From the NCBI GenBank assembly GCA_937863225.1, contig CALMEI010000020.1, positions 1-46,667 on the forward strand: 46,667 bases of DNA. Reading direction: 5' to 3'. Below the pieces are notes generated by a model, which was given only the letters and a program-made list of their open reading frames with translations, was not told where the DNA came from and made no database searches. The DNA comes from an uncultured Polaromonas sp. (GTDB taxonomy: Bacteria; Pseudomonadota; Gammaproteobacteria; Burkholderiales; Burkholderiaceae_C). Below are positions 20,203 to 29,950 of the stretch, piece after piece (position 1 is the first letter of the stretch; each line of letters begins with the position of its first letter). A program made the position numbers and the translations under genes.

Positions 20203-21297
20203 TTAAGATTTGGTTGATGGGGTTTGCAATGACTTGCCGTGTTCAGGCGACGGCCACAAACCGCGTGGCCGCATGAGCATGACGCCGATCATGGCCAGAG
20301 CAATCAACAGTTGACGCAAAATCGAAGCATCCAAGCGACCACCGCTTATGTCTTGCAAAGGGCCAGCCACATAGCGCAGCACTTCAGGCAAAGAAGCCAA
20401 TAGCACAGCCCCTAACACCACACCTGGCAAATGTCCCATACCCCCTAAAACCACCATGGCAACAATCATTACCGACTCCATTAAACCGAATGACTCGGGC
20501 GATACGAAGCCTTGGAATGATGCAAACATGGCTCCTGATAAGCCACCAAACGTAGCACCCATGCCAAATGCCATGAGCTTCAAGTTGCGGGTATTGATGC
20601 CCATGGCTTTGGCGGCAATTTCATCTTCACGAATCGCCATCCAAGCGCGGCCCACGCGCGACAACTGCAAGCGATGGCTGATGATGATGGTAAGGATCAC
20701 CATCACCAAAAACAAGAAATAATAAAAAGTCACCGAATTGATATCAAAACCCAAGACGTTCATTGATTTTGATAAATCATGCCCAAACAAGTGAATGGGT
20801 TCAATCCCTGAAATACCTCGCGGACCGTTGGTGATGTTAATCGGGCTTTCTAAATTATTCATGAACACACGAATAATCTCGCCAAATCCCAAAGTCACAA
20901 TCGCCAGATAGTCGCCACGCAATTTCAGCGTGGGTGCTCCTAAAATCATACCAAATAAGCCAGCAACGAGAGCCGCTATAGGCGCAATAATCCAAAATGA
21001 CAAGTGTAGCCCGTCAGGAAACATTGCAGCGATAGCAGGTATATGTTCAGTGAGATGTGGCGAAGCCAAAAGTGCATACAAATACGCTCCTATCGCAAAA
21101 AATGCGACGTAGCCCAAATCCAACAAGCCGGCATAACCCACCACGATATTAAGACCGACTGCCAGCAAAACATAAAGCAATGCTGTGTCGGCAATACGCA
21201 CCCAAGCATTGCCAAAATATTGCAAAATAAAAGGGAGTATCACCAGCAAAATGCCGCCAGCAACAATCATGGGAATTTTGTTTTTTGTCATATCCAT
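20203..21297 (-). CDS. livM: LivM-type permease, second cassette
   Basis: 364 residues with about ten hydrophobic segments. Family blocks include NIVVGYAGLLDLGYVAFFAI, TLKLRGDYLAIVTLGFGEI and the coupling loop RAWMAIREDEIAAKAMGINT. It is longer than the first-cassette LivM and closer to the classical amino-acid LivM type. Confidence 0.93.
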   Translation of the reverse strand: MDMTKNKIPMIVAGGILLVILPFILQYFGNAWVRIADTALLYVLLAVGLNIVVGYAGLLDLGYVAFFAIGAYLYALLASPHLTEHIPAIAAMFPDGLHLSFWIIAPIAALVAGLFGMILGAPTLKLRGDYLAIVTLGFGEIIRVFMNNLESPINITNGPRGISGIEPIHLFGHDLSKSMNVLGFDINSVTFYYFLFLVMVILTIIISHRLQLSRVGRAWMAIREDEIAAKAMGINTRNLKLMAFGMGATFGGLSGAMFASFQGFVSPESFGLMESVMIVAMVVLGGMGHLPGVVLGAVLLASLPEVLRYVAGPLQDISGGRLDASILRQLLIALAMIGVMLMRPRGLWPSPEHGKSLQTPSTKS

Positions 21298-21348
21298 ATC
21301 AGTGACTCAATGTTTTTTGAATGGTTGATTGTTATTGAAACTCTTGAT

Positions 21349-22278
21349 CTAAGCCCGGTCGGCAACGCGTTCACCCAGCAATCCAGAAGGCCGAATGGTG
21401 AGCATCAAAATCAGTACCACAAAAGCAAAAATGTCCGAGTAATGGCTGCCTAGAACATCGCCTGTCAATTCGCCCAAATAGCCTGAACCAATCGACTCGA
21501 TCAAGCCCAACAACAAACCACCTACAACAGCGCCACCTAAATTGCCAATGCCCCCAAACACAGCCGCGACAAACGCTTTCAATCCCGGCATGAAACCCAT
21601 GGTGTATTGCACTGTGCCATAGTTGGCTGCCCACATCACTCCGGCAATGGCAGCCAATACGGCACCAATAATGAAGGTCGCTGAAATTACTGTATCCGGC
21701 CGAACACCCATTAATCCTGCAACGCGGGGGTTTTCAGCCGTGGCGCGCATGGCTCGCCCGAGGCGTGTGTGGTTCACCAAGTACATCAAAATTGCCAGCG
21801 AAATGGCTGTCACACCCAAAATCAAAACTTGTGTAACGGTTATCACCGCACCGGCAAACTCAATCGGCTCTGAAGGCAAAAGGCTGGGGAATGGTTTTGG
21901 GTTGGGCGTCCAAACAATGCGTGCCAATGTTTGCAACAACAGAGACATGCCCATGGCCGTGATGAGTGGTGCCAGTTTGGGGCTATTACGCAAAGGACGG
22001 TACGCTAACTTTTCCACCACATAGTTCAAAGTGGCCGCCACGATGCTGGCAATGATCACCGCCAACAACAGTACCAACCAACTTGGCGCACCCGACATGG
22101 CATCTTTCATCAAGCTGATGATGGTCCAACTGGTCATGGCACCCACCATCAAAATTTCGCCGTGGGCAAAGTTAATCAAACCAATGATGCCGTAAACCAT
22201 GGTGTAACCCAAAGCAACCAAGGCATACATGCTTCCCAGAACCAGACCGTTGATGATCTGTTGCAACAATACTTCCAT
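21349..22278 (-). CDS. livH: LivH-type permease, second cassette
   Basis: 309 residues. Signature GYTMVYGIIGLINFAHGEIL sits near residues 25-45, and the coupling loop is GRAMRATAENPRVAGLMGV, matching classical LivH. It is the first gene of the minus-strand livHMGF set. No periplasmic binding protein gene accompanies the set in this window, so it must use one encoded elsewhere or share the LivK at 27-1220. Confidence 0.94.
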   Translation of the reverse strand: MEVLLQQIINGLVLGSMYALVALGYTMVYGIIGLINFAHGEILMVGAMTSWTIISLMKDAMSGAPSWLVLLLAVIIASIVAATLNYVVEKLAYRPLRNSPKLAPLITAMGMSLLLQTLARIVWTPNPKPFPSLLPSEPIEFAGAVITVTQVLILGVTAISLAILMYLVNHTRLGRAMRATAENPRVAGLMGVRPDTVISATFIIGAVLAAIAGVMWAANYGTVQYTMGFMPGLKAFVAAVFGGIGNLGGAVVGGLLLGLIESIGSGYLGELTGDVLGSHYSDIFAFVVLILMLTIRPSGLLGERVADRA

Positions 22279-22373
22279 TTGATGAACTCCAATTTCTGTC
22301 TGCTTCGATTGTAGCCAAGTGATGAATCGGGTTTACCCTGAATCACCATTCATAACGGGCATTAACTCATGCT

Positions 22374-23666
22374 TCAAACGTTTGACTTCGCATTCAATGC
22401 CCGCAGTTCACGCAACTTGGCAGCAATTTTGATTTCTAAACCACGCTCCAAAGGTTCATAAAACAAAGCATCTTTCATGCCATCTGGTAAATAATGTTCG
22501 CCAGCAGCAAAGCCATTTGCTTCGTCGTGTGCATAGCGGTAGCCTTTGCCGTAATCAAGCGTTTTCATCAGCTTCGTAGGCGCATTGCGCAAATGCATGG
22601 GTACGGGACGAGTGCCGTCTTTTTTGATATGGGCTTTGACCGCGTTGAATGCTTTGTACACCGCATTCGATTTGGGTGCCATGGCCAAATACACCACACA
22701 CTGTGCCAGGGTCAGCTCACCTTCAGGCGAACCCAGTCGTTCATAGGTGTTCGCAGCATCCAAAGCCATGGTCAATGCACGCGGATCAGCTAAGCCAATG
22801 TCTTCACTGGCCATGCGGATCATGCGACGTGCCATGTAGCGTGGATCTGCGCCACCATCCAACATGCGCACCAACCAATAGAGTGCCGCATCTGGGTCTG
22901 AGCCACGCACACTTTTATGCAGCGCACTGATGGTGTCGTAAAACTGTTCACCGCCTTTGTCATACCGACGCATGCGTTCGCCGAGCACTTTGTTAAGCCA
23001 AGCCTGTGTGATGGTGCTGACTTTTTCCTTATTTGCCGCAACAAACAAAGTTTCCAATGTATTCAATAAACGCCTGGCATCGCCATCTGCATATGCAATG
23101 AGCTCTTGTTTTGCTATAACATCAATAGCAACATTGGCATTATTCATGATGGCTATAGCGACTATTTGATCTAAATCGTCAGCCGAAAGTGCCTGCAAGA
23201 CATACACCGCCGCGCGCGACAACAAAGCCGAATTCACTTCAAATGATGGGTTTTCAGTGGTGGCACCTATGAATGTAAATAAACCGCTTTCCACATGCGG
23301 TAAAAACGCGTCTTGCTGTGATTTATTAAAGCGATGCACCTCATCTACAAACACGATCGTTTGTTTGCCCTGCCCATGCCAAATGCTGGCCTGCTCCACC
23401 GCCTCACGTATGTCCTTCACACCGCCCAATGTCGCGCTGATGGTGATGAACTGCGCCTCAAACGCATGCGCCATCAAGCGTGCAATCGTGGTTTTTCCCA
23501 CACCAGGGGGTCCCCACAAGATGCAACTATGCGGTTGCCCAGATTCAAATGCCACCCGCAACGCCATCCCCTCCCCCAACAAATGTTGTTGCCCCACGAC
23601 TTCACCCAAAGTCTTGGGACGCAGGCGTTCGGCAAGGGGAATGTGGGTATTTAAGACAGCCACCAT
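22374..23666 (-). CDS. rarA: Replication-associated recombination protein RarA (AAA+ ATPase)
   Basis: 430 residues. Walker A is GPPGVGKTT, Walker B IVFVDEVHRFNKSQQDAFLP, sensor region TTENPSFEVNSALLSRA, followed by GDARRLLN and the C-terminal tetramerisation region ALHKSVRGSDPDAALYWLVR. It acts at stalled replication forks. It lies 21 bp after lolA on the same strand. A diverged copy G of the dispersed repeat (23112-23157) falls in the lid-linker between the AAA core and GDARR, a region variable in the family. Confidence 0.95.
   Translation of the reverse strand: MVAVLNTHIPLAERLRPKTLGEVVGQQHLLGEGMALRVAFESGQPHSCILWGPPGVGKTTIARLMAHAFEAQFITISATLGGVKDIREAVEQASIWHGQGKQTIVFVDEVHRFNKSQQDAFLPHVESGLFTFIGATTENPSFEVNSALLSRAAVYVLQALSADDLDQIVAIAIMNNANVAIDVIAKQELIAYADGDARRLLNTLETLFVAANKEKVSTITQAWLNKVLGERMRRYDKGGEQFYDTISALHKSVRGSDPDAALYWLVRMLDGGADPRYMARRMIRMASEDIGLADPRALTMALDAANTYERLGSPEGELTLAQCVVYLAMAPKSNAVYKAFNAVKAHIKKDGTRPVPMHLRNAPTKLMKTLDYGKGYRYAHDEANGFAAGEHYLPDGMKDALFYEPLERGLEIKIAAKLRELRALNAKSNV
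23112..23157 (-). repeat. Diverged copy G of the dispersed repeat (inside rarA)
   Basis: Plus strand reads TGCTATAACATCAATAGCA, then TTGGCATTATTCATGATGGCTATA. It matches copy I at about 31 of 46 positions by hand. In the gene's sense it uses the same frame as copy D in hpnE. Its assignment is tentative. Confidence 0.4.
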
Positions 23667-23687
23667 GACAGACTCACGCCAGACCCA

Positions 23688-24404
23688 TTACCGAATCACA
23701 TCCACCCCTGCAGGTGGTATGAATTTGAAGGTATCCGGGGCAAATTTAGGGTTCAATTGGGCATTGGAGAAGGTCATCCGGGAGTGCTGACCGAAACTGT
23801 CGAGTATTTCTAATACTGACAAACTGACTGATTTGTCTGAGCCCGTTTTCAGCCCAACTTTGATGCTTTGAATTTGTCCATCTGCCTGTTTAGGACTTGC
23901 AAGCACCCATTGCAAACCGTCTGCATCGGGTGCGTTTTGCAATTTAAATTGGGCTTCTAAGGCCTTCAAATTGGGGGCGCTGGCAATCAAGGCTGCGGGC
24001 GTTGAACCCAATGTTTGTGACTGCTTTTTGGCAGTGACTTGATTCAGGTCTAAGTCGTACAACCACAGTGTTGTACCATCTGCCACAATGGTTTGTTCAA
24101 ACGGTTTTTTGTAACTGAATTTGAAACGATTGGGGCGCACAAATTCAAATGTTCCAGTAGATGTTTTAACTTTTGGAATGGTCTTTTCGTCTGTGTTCGG
24201 ATTGGTTTTGGCTGGACTGGTAACGACTTGGGTGAAATCGGCTTTGCCAGATTGTGTGGATTTCAAGTAAGTATCCAATACCGTTAAAGAATTTATAAGA
24301 TTTTGAGCTGTAGCCGGCGTGTTTATTGCGTACAGTGCTATTAAAAATATAGCAATATTGCATACCAAATTACCTACCAACTTCATACGCCCCACTGAAC
24401 TCAT
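23688..24404 (-). CDS. lolA: Outer-membrane lipoprotein carrier protein LolA
   Basis: 238 residues from ATG 24404, chosen because an AAGG ribosome site sits 6 nt upstream; an ORF extension to 24452 and an internal ATG at 24386 are alternatives. After a signal peptide ending INTPATA-Q, the mature protein shows LolA features: GKADFTQVV, GTFEFVRPNRFKFSYKKPFEQTIVADGTTLWLYD, and a C-terminal PDTFKFIPPAGVDVI. It carries lipoproteins across the periplasm from LolCDE to LolB. The order ftsK-lolA-rarA is common in proteobacteria. Repeat copy H encodes the hydrophobic core and cleavage region of its signal peptide. Confidence 0.93.
   Translation of the reverse strand: MSSVGRMKLVGNLVCNIAIFLIALYAINTPATAQNLINSLTVLDTYLKSTQSGKADFTQVVTSPAKTNPNTDEKTIPKVKTSTGTFEFVRPNRFKFSYKKPFEQTIVADGTTLWLYDLDLNQVTAKKQSQTLGSTPAALIASAPNLKALEAQFKLQNAPDADGLQWVLASPKQADGQIQSIKVGLKTGSDKSVSLSVLEILDSFGQHSRMTFSNAQLNPKFAPDTFKFIPPAGVDVIR
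24308..24354 (+). repeat. Dispersed ~46-bp repeat, copy H (within the lolA signal-peptide region)
   Basis: Forward copy on the plus strand: CTGTAGCCGGCGTGTTTATT, then GCGTACAGTGCTATTAAAA and ATAGCA. In the lolA sense it encodes AIFLIALYAINTPATAQ. The frame is the same as copies A and I, with TAC replacing the consensus in-frame TAG. Confidence 0.88.
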
Positions 24405-24478
24405 TGTTAGCCTTAATGTGTAAAAATTGACCGTTGTAAGCTGTTTCACCAAGATGATCTGGCTTGCTACCAGTCGCT

Positions 24479-26845
24479 TTATTCAGCCCGATTCGGCACC
24501 AGTATTTCGCGTTGACCGTTGCTGCTCATGGCACTCACCATACCGGCTTTTTCCATGTCTTCCACCAATCGCGCTGCGCGGTTGTAGCCGATTTTTAAGT
24601 GCCGTTGCACCAGAGAAATACTGGCTTTACGATTTTTCAAAACCACTTCAACCGCTTGGTCATACAAAGGGTCTTTTTCACCACTTGAGCCATTCAAACC
24701 ATCGCCCATTAAATCACTGTCGCCATCAACAGTACCGCCCTCTAGAACGCCTTCGATGTAATCGGGTTCGCCTTGTGTCTTCAAATACGATACAACGCGG
24801 TGCACCTCTTCGTCGCTGACATAGGCACCATGAACCCGTATCGGCAAACCTGTTCCACTTGCCATATACAACATATCGCCCATACCTAAAAGTGCCTCTG
24901 CGCCTTGCTGATCCAAGATGGTACGGCTGTCAATTTTGCTACTGACTTGGAATGAAATGCGGGTGGGAATGTTGGCTTTAATCAAACCTGTAATCACATC
25001 CACACTGGGACGCTGGGTCGCCAATATCAAGTGGATACCAGCGGCGCGCGCTTTTTGTGCCAAGCGAGCAATGAGTTCTTCAATCTTTTTGCCGACCACC
25101 ATCATCAGGTCGGCCAATTCATCTATCACCACCACAATGTGCGGTTCGCGGCTTAAGGGTTCAGGCGAGTCAGGTGTCAGACTAAAAGGGTTGTACAAAA
25201 ATTCGCCGCGCGATTTGGCTTCGTCAATCTTGCCGTTATAACCCGCCAAATTGCGCACGCCCATTTTGCTAAGGAGCTTGTAGCGCCTTTCCATTTCGGC
25301 CACACACCAATTCAATCCGTGCGCAGCTTGCCGCATGTCTGTCACCACAGGTGCTATCAAATGCGGAATGCCTTCATACACACTCATTTCCAACATTTTG
25401 GGGTCAATCATCAACAAGCGCACATCGCGCGCTTCTGCTTTATAGAGCAAAGACAAAATCATGGCATTGATACCGACTGATTTACCGGATCCGGTTGTCC
25501 CTGCCACCAGCACATGCGGCATTTTGGCCAAATCTGCAATCACAGCATGCCCAACGATGTCCTTGCCCAATCCCATGGTGAGGAGGGATTTGGCTTCGTT
25601 GTAAATGCTGGAACCCAAAATTTCACTCAGTTTGATGGCTTGTCTGCGGGCATTGGGCAGTTCCAGTGCCATGTAGTTTTTACCAGGAATGGTTTCCACC
25701 ACGCGAATAGACACCAAGCTCAAGGAGCGTGCCAAATCTTTGGCTAACCCTACAATTTGGGAGCCTTTGACGCCAATGGCTGGCTCAATTTCATAACGTG
25801 TAATGACAGGTCCGGGTGATGCCAAAATAACGCGGACTTCAACACCAAAGTCTTTGAGTTTTTTCTCTATCAGACGTGATGTCATTTCCAGCGTCTCAGG
25901 TGAAACGGTTTCTTGCCGACCTGGTGCAGCATCTAACAATTCAACTTGCGGCAGTTTGCTGTCTATCATGTCAGCAAACAGTGGCTTTTGCCGTTCTTTT
26001 GCAACGCGTAAACTGGGTGGCGGTTCGGCCAAAACAGGTTCAATTTTGAGAGGGATAGGGTGTTGCTCGGCTACTGTTTCACGCTCTTCCACCACTTCAA
26101 TTTCACGTTCCATCGCGGCTTGTTTCCCGAAAGCAAGGTCTTGTGCAATTTCTTGTTTCTGCCTTCTTGCCAACCAAAACGCCTCTATCCAAGCACCCAA
26201 TCGCAGCGCGGTGCTGTTCCACGAAAAACCAAATGTCATGGACGCACCCATGATGCCCAAACAGATACATGCCAGCGCAGCACCCGTGAATCCCAACATT
26301 TTTGTGCTGAAAATACCCAATTCGTAACCAAAGACTCCGCCCGAAAAGCCTGGCAAATAAGCTTCCAATCGCTGCATGCGGGCCCACTCAATGGCGACAC
26401 TGCTGCCCACCAATAGCAACAAACCCAACCAGAAACGAACCCGTGGCGTTAACAGCTGTCCCTCATCACGGAACTGTGTCATTGCGCTTGTTTTCAATGG
26501 TCTAGTAAGCGGGTCTGCCCGGTCATCGTGGCGCATCCATTTGGCCAAATGGGTCAACCATACATACCCCAAGGCCAGCACCAACCACCATACAGAAAAT
26601 CCGAAGAAAAAATAACTGGCATCAGACACGTAGGCACCCAAACGCCCTCCCCAATTGCGTGTCAAGCTGTCCACGCCCGTTGTAGACCAGGCAGCATCTT
26701 GTGTGGTGTAACTCAAAAGTGAGATGAGCCAAAACAACAATACCAAAAGACCCAGTATCAAACCCAATTCTTTTACGAAACGCTCACCAGCAGTGCGTTT
26801 AGATGGATCGTTCTCTGAATTAAACGTATTGCTTGAGTAACTCAT
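24479..26845 (-). CDS. ftsK: DNA translocase FtsK
   Basis: 788 residues. About four or five membrane segments lie in the first ~200 residues (for example [18 protein letters not shown]). A short acidic linker is followed by the alpha/beta motor with Walker [13 protein letters not shown] and Walker [15 protein letters not shown], plus [20 protein letters not shown]. The C-terminal gamma winged helix reads [26 protein letters not shown] and reads the KOPS polarity sequences. It pumps chromosome ends at the septum and activates XerCD. The linker is short compared with E. coli FtsK. The regulator gene upstream ends 18 bp before its start. Confidence 0.96.
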   Translation of the reverse strand: MSYSSNTFNSENDPSKRTAGERFVKELGLILGLLVLLFWLISLLSYTTQDAAWSTTGVDSLTRNWGGRLGAYVSDASYFFFGFSVWWLVLALGYVWLTHLAKWMRHDDRADPLTRPLKTSAMTQFRDEGQLLTPRVRFWLGLLLLVGSSVAIEWARMQRLEAYLPGFSGGVFGYELGIFSTKMLGFTGAALACICLGIMGASMTFGFSWNSTALRLGAWIEAFWLARRQKQEIAQDLAFGKQAAMEREIEVVEERETVAEQHPIPLKIEPVLAEPPPSLRVAKERQKPLFADMIDSKLPQVELLDAAPGRQETVSPETLEMTSRLIEKKLKDFGVEVRVILASPGPVITRYEIEPAIGVKGSQIVGLAKDLARSLSLVSIRVVETIPGKNYMALELPNARRQAIKLSEILGSSIYNEAKSLLTMGLGKDIVGHAVIADLAKMPHVLVAGTTGSGKSVGINAMILSLLYKAEARDVRLLMIDPKMLEMSVYEGIPHLIAPVVTDMRQAAHGLNWCVAEMERRYKLLSKMGVRNLAGYNGKIDEAKSRGEFLYNPFSLTPDSPEPLSREPHIVVVIDELADLMMVVGKKIEELIARLAQKARAAGIHLILATQRPSVDVITGLIKANIPTRISFQVSSKIDSRTILDQQGAEALLGMGDMLYMASGTGLPIRVHGAYVSDEEVHRVVSYLKTQGEPDYIEGVLEGGTVDGDSDLMGDGLNGSSGEKDPLYDQAVEVVLKNRKASISLVQRHLKIGYNRAARLVEDMEKAGMVSAMSSNGQREILVPNRAE

Positions 26846-26863
26846 CAGGGCAGAATCAATAGA

Positions 26864-27538
26864 TCAATCTATCGCAAAAGCATTGTTGCGGATCAGGGTT
26901 GAACCATCATCACGCACTTCAAAGTAGCCTTTTTCTTCAAAACTTTTCATCACTCGGCTGACCATTTCGCGGGAAGCGCCAACTGTTTTTGCCAAGTTTT
27001 GTCGCGATACTTTTGATCGTATGACGAGCCCGTCTTCTTCATCCAAATCTGCCATTTCGATCAGCGCATTGGCCACACGCCCATAAACATCCATCAATGC
27101 CAAGGATTCGATTTTGCGGTCCGCGTGGCGTAAACGTTGCACCAAAGTTTTCATGATGACATAGGTCATTGCAGCATTTTCTGGCAATATTTTGGCAAAT
27201 TGAGCGCGTGCCAAAACCAATACGTCGGTTTGCACATCTGTGCGCACGGATGCGGAATGTGGCAAGTTATCAATCAGACTCATTTCGCCTATATAGTCAC
27301 CTTGTTTGAGGTTGGCCAAAATGGCCTCTCGGCCTCGCCCATCTGTTGCCACCACATGCGCACGACCGTTCAAAATGATGAAAAGCGCATTCGATTTTTT
27401 GCCTGTCTCAACAATCAAAGCTCCTTTGCGAAACCGTTGTTTTACCACCGCTGACGCGATGATTTGTGCTTGCTCATCTGTCAACATCGAAAACAATGGT
27501 ACGCGGCGTATTAAATCAAAATTTGACAAGATACTCAT
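26864..27538 (-). CDS. Crp/Fnr-family transcription regulator
   Basis: 224 residues from ATG 27538, with a GGAG ribosome site 7 nt upstream (a GTG one codon earlier is the longest start). The N-terminal cyclic-nucleotide-binding type beta-roll (about 15-125) has GDYIGEMSLIDNLPHSASVRT, close to the phosphate-binding cassette of cAMP receptors. The C-terminal helix-turn-helix is RQNLAKTVGASREMVSRVMKSFEEKGYF. No Fnr-type N-terminal cysteine cluster is present, so an iron-sulfur oxygen sensor is unlikely. It is immediately upstream of ftsK and diverges from trxB. Confidence 0.88.
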   Translation of the reverse strand: MSILSNFDLIRRVPLFSMLTDEQAQIIASAVVKQRFRKGALIVETGKKSNALFIILNGRAHVVATDGRGREAILANLKQGDYIGEMSLIDNLPHSASVRTDVQTDVLVLARAQFAKILPENAAMTYVIMKTLVQRLRHADRKIESLALMDVYGRVANALIEMADLDEEDGLVIRSKVSRQNLAKTVGASREMVSRVMKSFEEKGYFEVRDDGSTLIRNNAFAID

Positions 27539-27712
27539 CACATGGCTCCATTCATAAACACGACCGGGTCAATTCGAAAATACATGAATCGTGACACGCA
27601 CGACATTTGAATGACAATGACATTCGGATTGACTTGGTATAAGTCTGTTTTAAGAACTAAAAAACACAATGCCTTAAAATTGAACTTATCTACTGCGCTA
27701 TTGTCGCACTAG

Positions 27713-28705
<993 letters not shown>

Positions 28706-28715
28706 AAAAAAAGGC

Positions 28716-28721
28716 TATAAT
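28716..28721 (+). promoter_or_regulatory. Candidate -10 box for rpmB-rpmG
   Basis: A perfect TATAAT lies just after the trxB stop and about 155 bp before rpmB. No strong -35 hexamer lies at the standard distance, so the call rests on the -10 alone. Confidence 0.4.
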
Positions 28722-28725
28722 TCAA

Positions 28726-28848
28726 GGCTTTGCTGCAATCGCAGTAAATTCGTTACCGCTATTTATGAACATCTATAAATGGCGAGGTGCGGCGAAAGCC
28801 GTTAACGCGCAACTTAAATTATGTGTAAAGAAAAACACTTGAGTTGCG
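28726..28848 (+). ncRNA. Structured 5' leader of rpmB-rpmG (candidate cis-regulatory RNA)
   Basis: Consecutive stems can be read in the leader: CTGC-AATC-GCAG (28733-28744); a 10-bp stem CGCTATTTAT/ATAAATGGCG with an 8-nt loop (28757-28784, one G-U pair); CGGC-GAAA-GCCG with a GNRA tetraloop (28790-28801); and CGCAACTTAA/TTGAGTTGCG (28808-28848) enclosing GTGT/ACAC. GGCTTT (28726-28731) can instead pair with AAAGCC (28795-28800), closing a multi-stem junction at the expense of the tetraloop hairpin. Ribosomal protein operons are often autoregulated through such leaders. Whether this one is a binding site for L28 is inference. Confidence 0.5.
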
Positions 28849-28877
28849 ATTAGAAGATAAGTAAAGGAGTGTCCACC

Positions 28878-29111
28878 ATGGCACGTGTATGTGAAGTTAC
28901 GGGCAAAGCCCCTATGTCGGGAAACACAGTTTCTCACGCCAACAACCATAATAAACGCCGGTTTTTACCAAACTTGCAATCTCGTCGTTTCTGGATCGAA
29001 GCTGAGAACCGCTTTGTACGCTTGCGCGTTACCGCAGCAGCTATCCGTTTGATCGACAAAAATGGCATCGAGTCCGTGCTCGCAGACATGCGCGCACGTG
29101 GTCAAGCTTAA
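28878..29111 (+). CDS. rpmB: 50S ribosomal protein L28
   Basis: 77 residues. The start [16 protein letters not shown] matches the family, and AAAGGAG lies 8 nt upstream of the ATG. A GTG three codons earlier is not needed. It contains [20 protein letters not shown]. It is followed after 39 bp by rpmG in the standard rpmB-rpmG pair. Confidence 0.97.
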   Translation: MARVCEVTGKAPMSGNTVSHANNHNKRRFLPNLQSRRFWIEAENRFVRLRVTAAAIRLIDKNGIESVLADMRARGQA

Positions 29112-29150
29112 ATCCCCCTCAATCCTCGATTAACTTAGAAAGAACACATC

Positions 29151-29318
29151 ATGGCAAAAGGCGGACGCGAAAAAATCAAGCTGGAATCTACAGCGGGAAC
29201 AGGTCATTTCTACACCACTGACAAAAACAAAAAAACCACTCCTGACAAGCTTTTAATCAAAAAATTTGATCCTAAAGCACGCAAGCATGTGGACTACAAG
29301 GAAGTGAAACTGAAGTAA
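29151..29318 (+). CDS. rpmG: 50S ribosomal protein L33
   Basis: 55 residues, beginning [20 protein letters not shown] and ending [11 protein letters not shown], with [15 protein letters not shown] in between. This is the normal length and sequence for L33, the version without the zinc-binding cysteines. It ends 20 bp before a strong terminator. Confidence 0.97.
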   Translation: MAKGGREKIKLESTAGTGHFYTTDKNKKTTPDKLLIKKFDPKARKHVDYKEVKLK

Positions 29319-29337
29319 TTCAGTTCACCCAAAACGA

Positions 29338-29371
29338 AAGCCTGACAAAATAAAGTTTGTCAGGCTTTTTT
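29338..29371 (+). terminator. Rho-independent terminator of rpmB-rpmG
   Basis: A perfect 12-bp stem AAGCCTGACAAA/TTTGTCAGGCTT with a 6-nt loop followed by a T-run. It also lies just past the 3' end of the minus-strand NUDIX gene, so it may serve both directions. Confidence 0.92.
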
Positions 29372-29387
29372 ACTTTATTGCTATGGT

Positions 29388-29912
29388 TTATGGTTTAGGC
29401 CACTCAACAAATTGCGGTTCAATTCCTCTTGTTTTCAACCAATCGGCTAGCGCATAACCGGTTCCTGCAGGCCAGCACCTGACTGTTTGTGGTGAAAATA
29501 ATTTGTAGTCCACCAACTCAGGTGACAAAAGAATTTCACCTTCTGCTACAACATGGTATGCAATGATGACTTGGTTCATGCGTTGAAAATCATACACACC
29601 AATCAAATTGACTTCATTCACATCCAAATTGGTTTCTTCTTTGACTTCACGAGCGATACCTTCTTCTGCTTTTTCTCCCGCTTCCATAAAGCCTGTTATC
29701 AAGGCATACATTTTGTGTTGCCAAGCTGCATTGCGCGCTAACAAAATTTGACCTTGGTATTCGACCACGGCTGCCAAGACGGGTGTGGGGTTATTCCAAT
29801 GTGTGAAATCGCAGGATTGGCAACGCAAACGTGATTTCATGCCACCATCCTCCATCAGCGACACCTCAGCCAATGGCGAAGCACAGCTTGGACAATAGTT
29901 ATATGCTTGCAT
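29388..29912 (-). CDS. NUDIX hydrolase with zinc ribbon
   Basis: 174 residues from ATG 29912; a TTG six codons upstream is the longest start. The N-terminus has a CPSC...CQSC zinc ribbon. The NUDIX box is GFMEAGEKAEEGIAREVKEETNL, with the metal-binding REVKEE intact and Asn where the usual Gly stands. The ribbon plus NUDIX order resembles NudC-type proteins but at shorter length. It hydrolyses nucleoside diphosphate compounds; the substrate is not readable. It lies 38 bp downstream of cysM on the same strand. Confidence 0.82.
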   Translation of the reverse strand: MQAYNYCPSCASPLAEVSLMEDGGMKSRLRCQSCDFTHWNNPTPVLAAVVEYQGQILLARNAAWQHKMYALITGFMEAGEKAEEGIAREVKEETNLDVNEVNLIGVYDFQRMNQVIIAYHVVAEGEILLSPELVDYKLFSPQTVRCWPAGTGYALADWLKTRGIEPQFVEWPKP

Positions 29913-29950
29913 GGTTGCTATAGATAGCAAAGTAGATGGTTGATGCAGAA

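Noticed and set aside
24405-24452. The longer lolA start at 24452
   Set aside because: It puts a non-signal segment ahead of the export signal, while ATG 24404 has an AAGG site at good spacing.
29905-29935. TTGCTATAGATAGCAA near the NUDIX start as a further copy of the dispersed repeat
   Set aside because: Only the short hairpin half is present, without the GGCGTATTTATTGCC half; a chance palindrome cannot be excluded.
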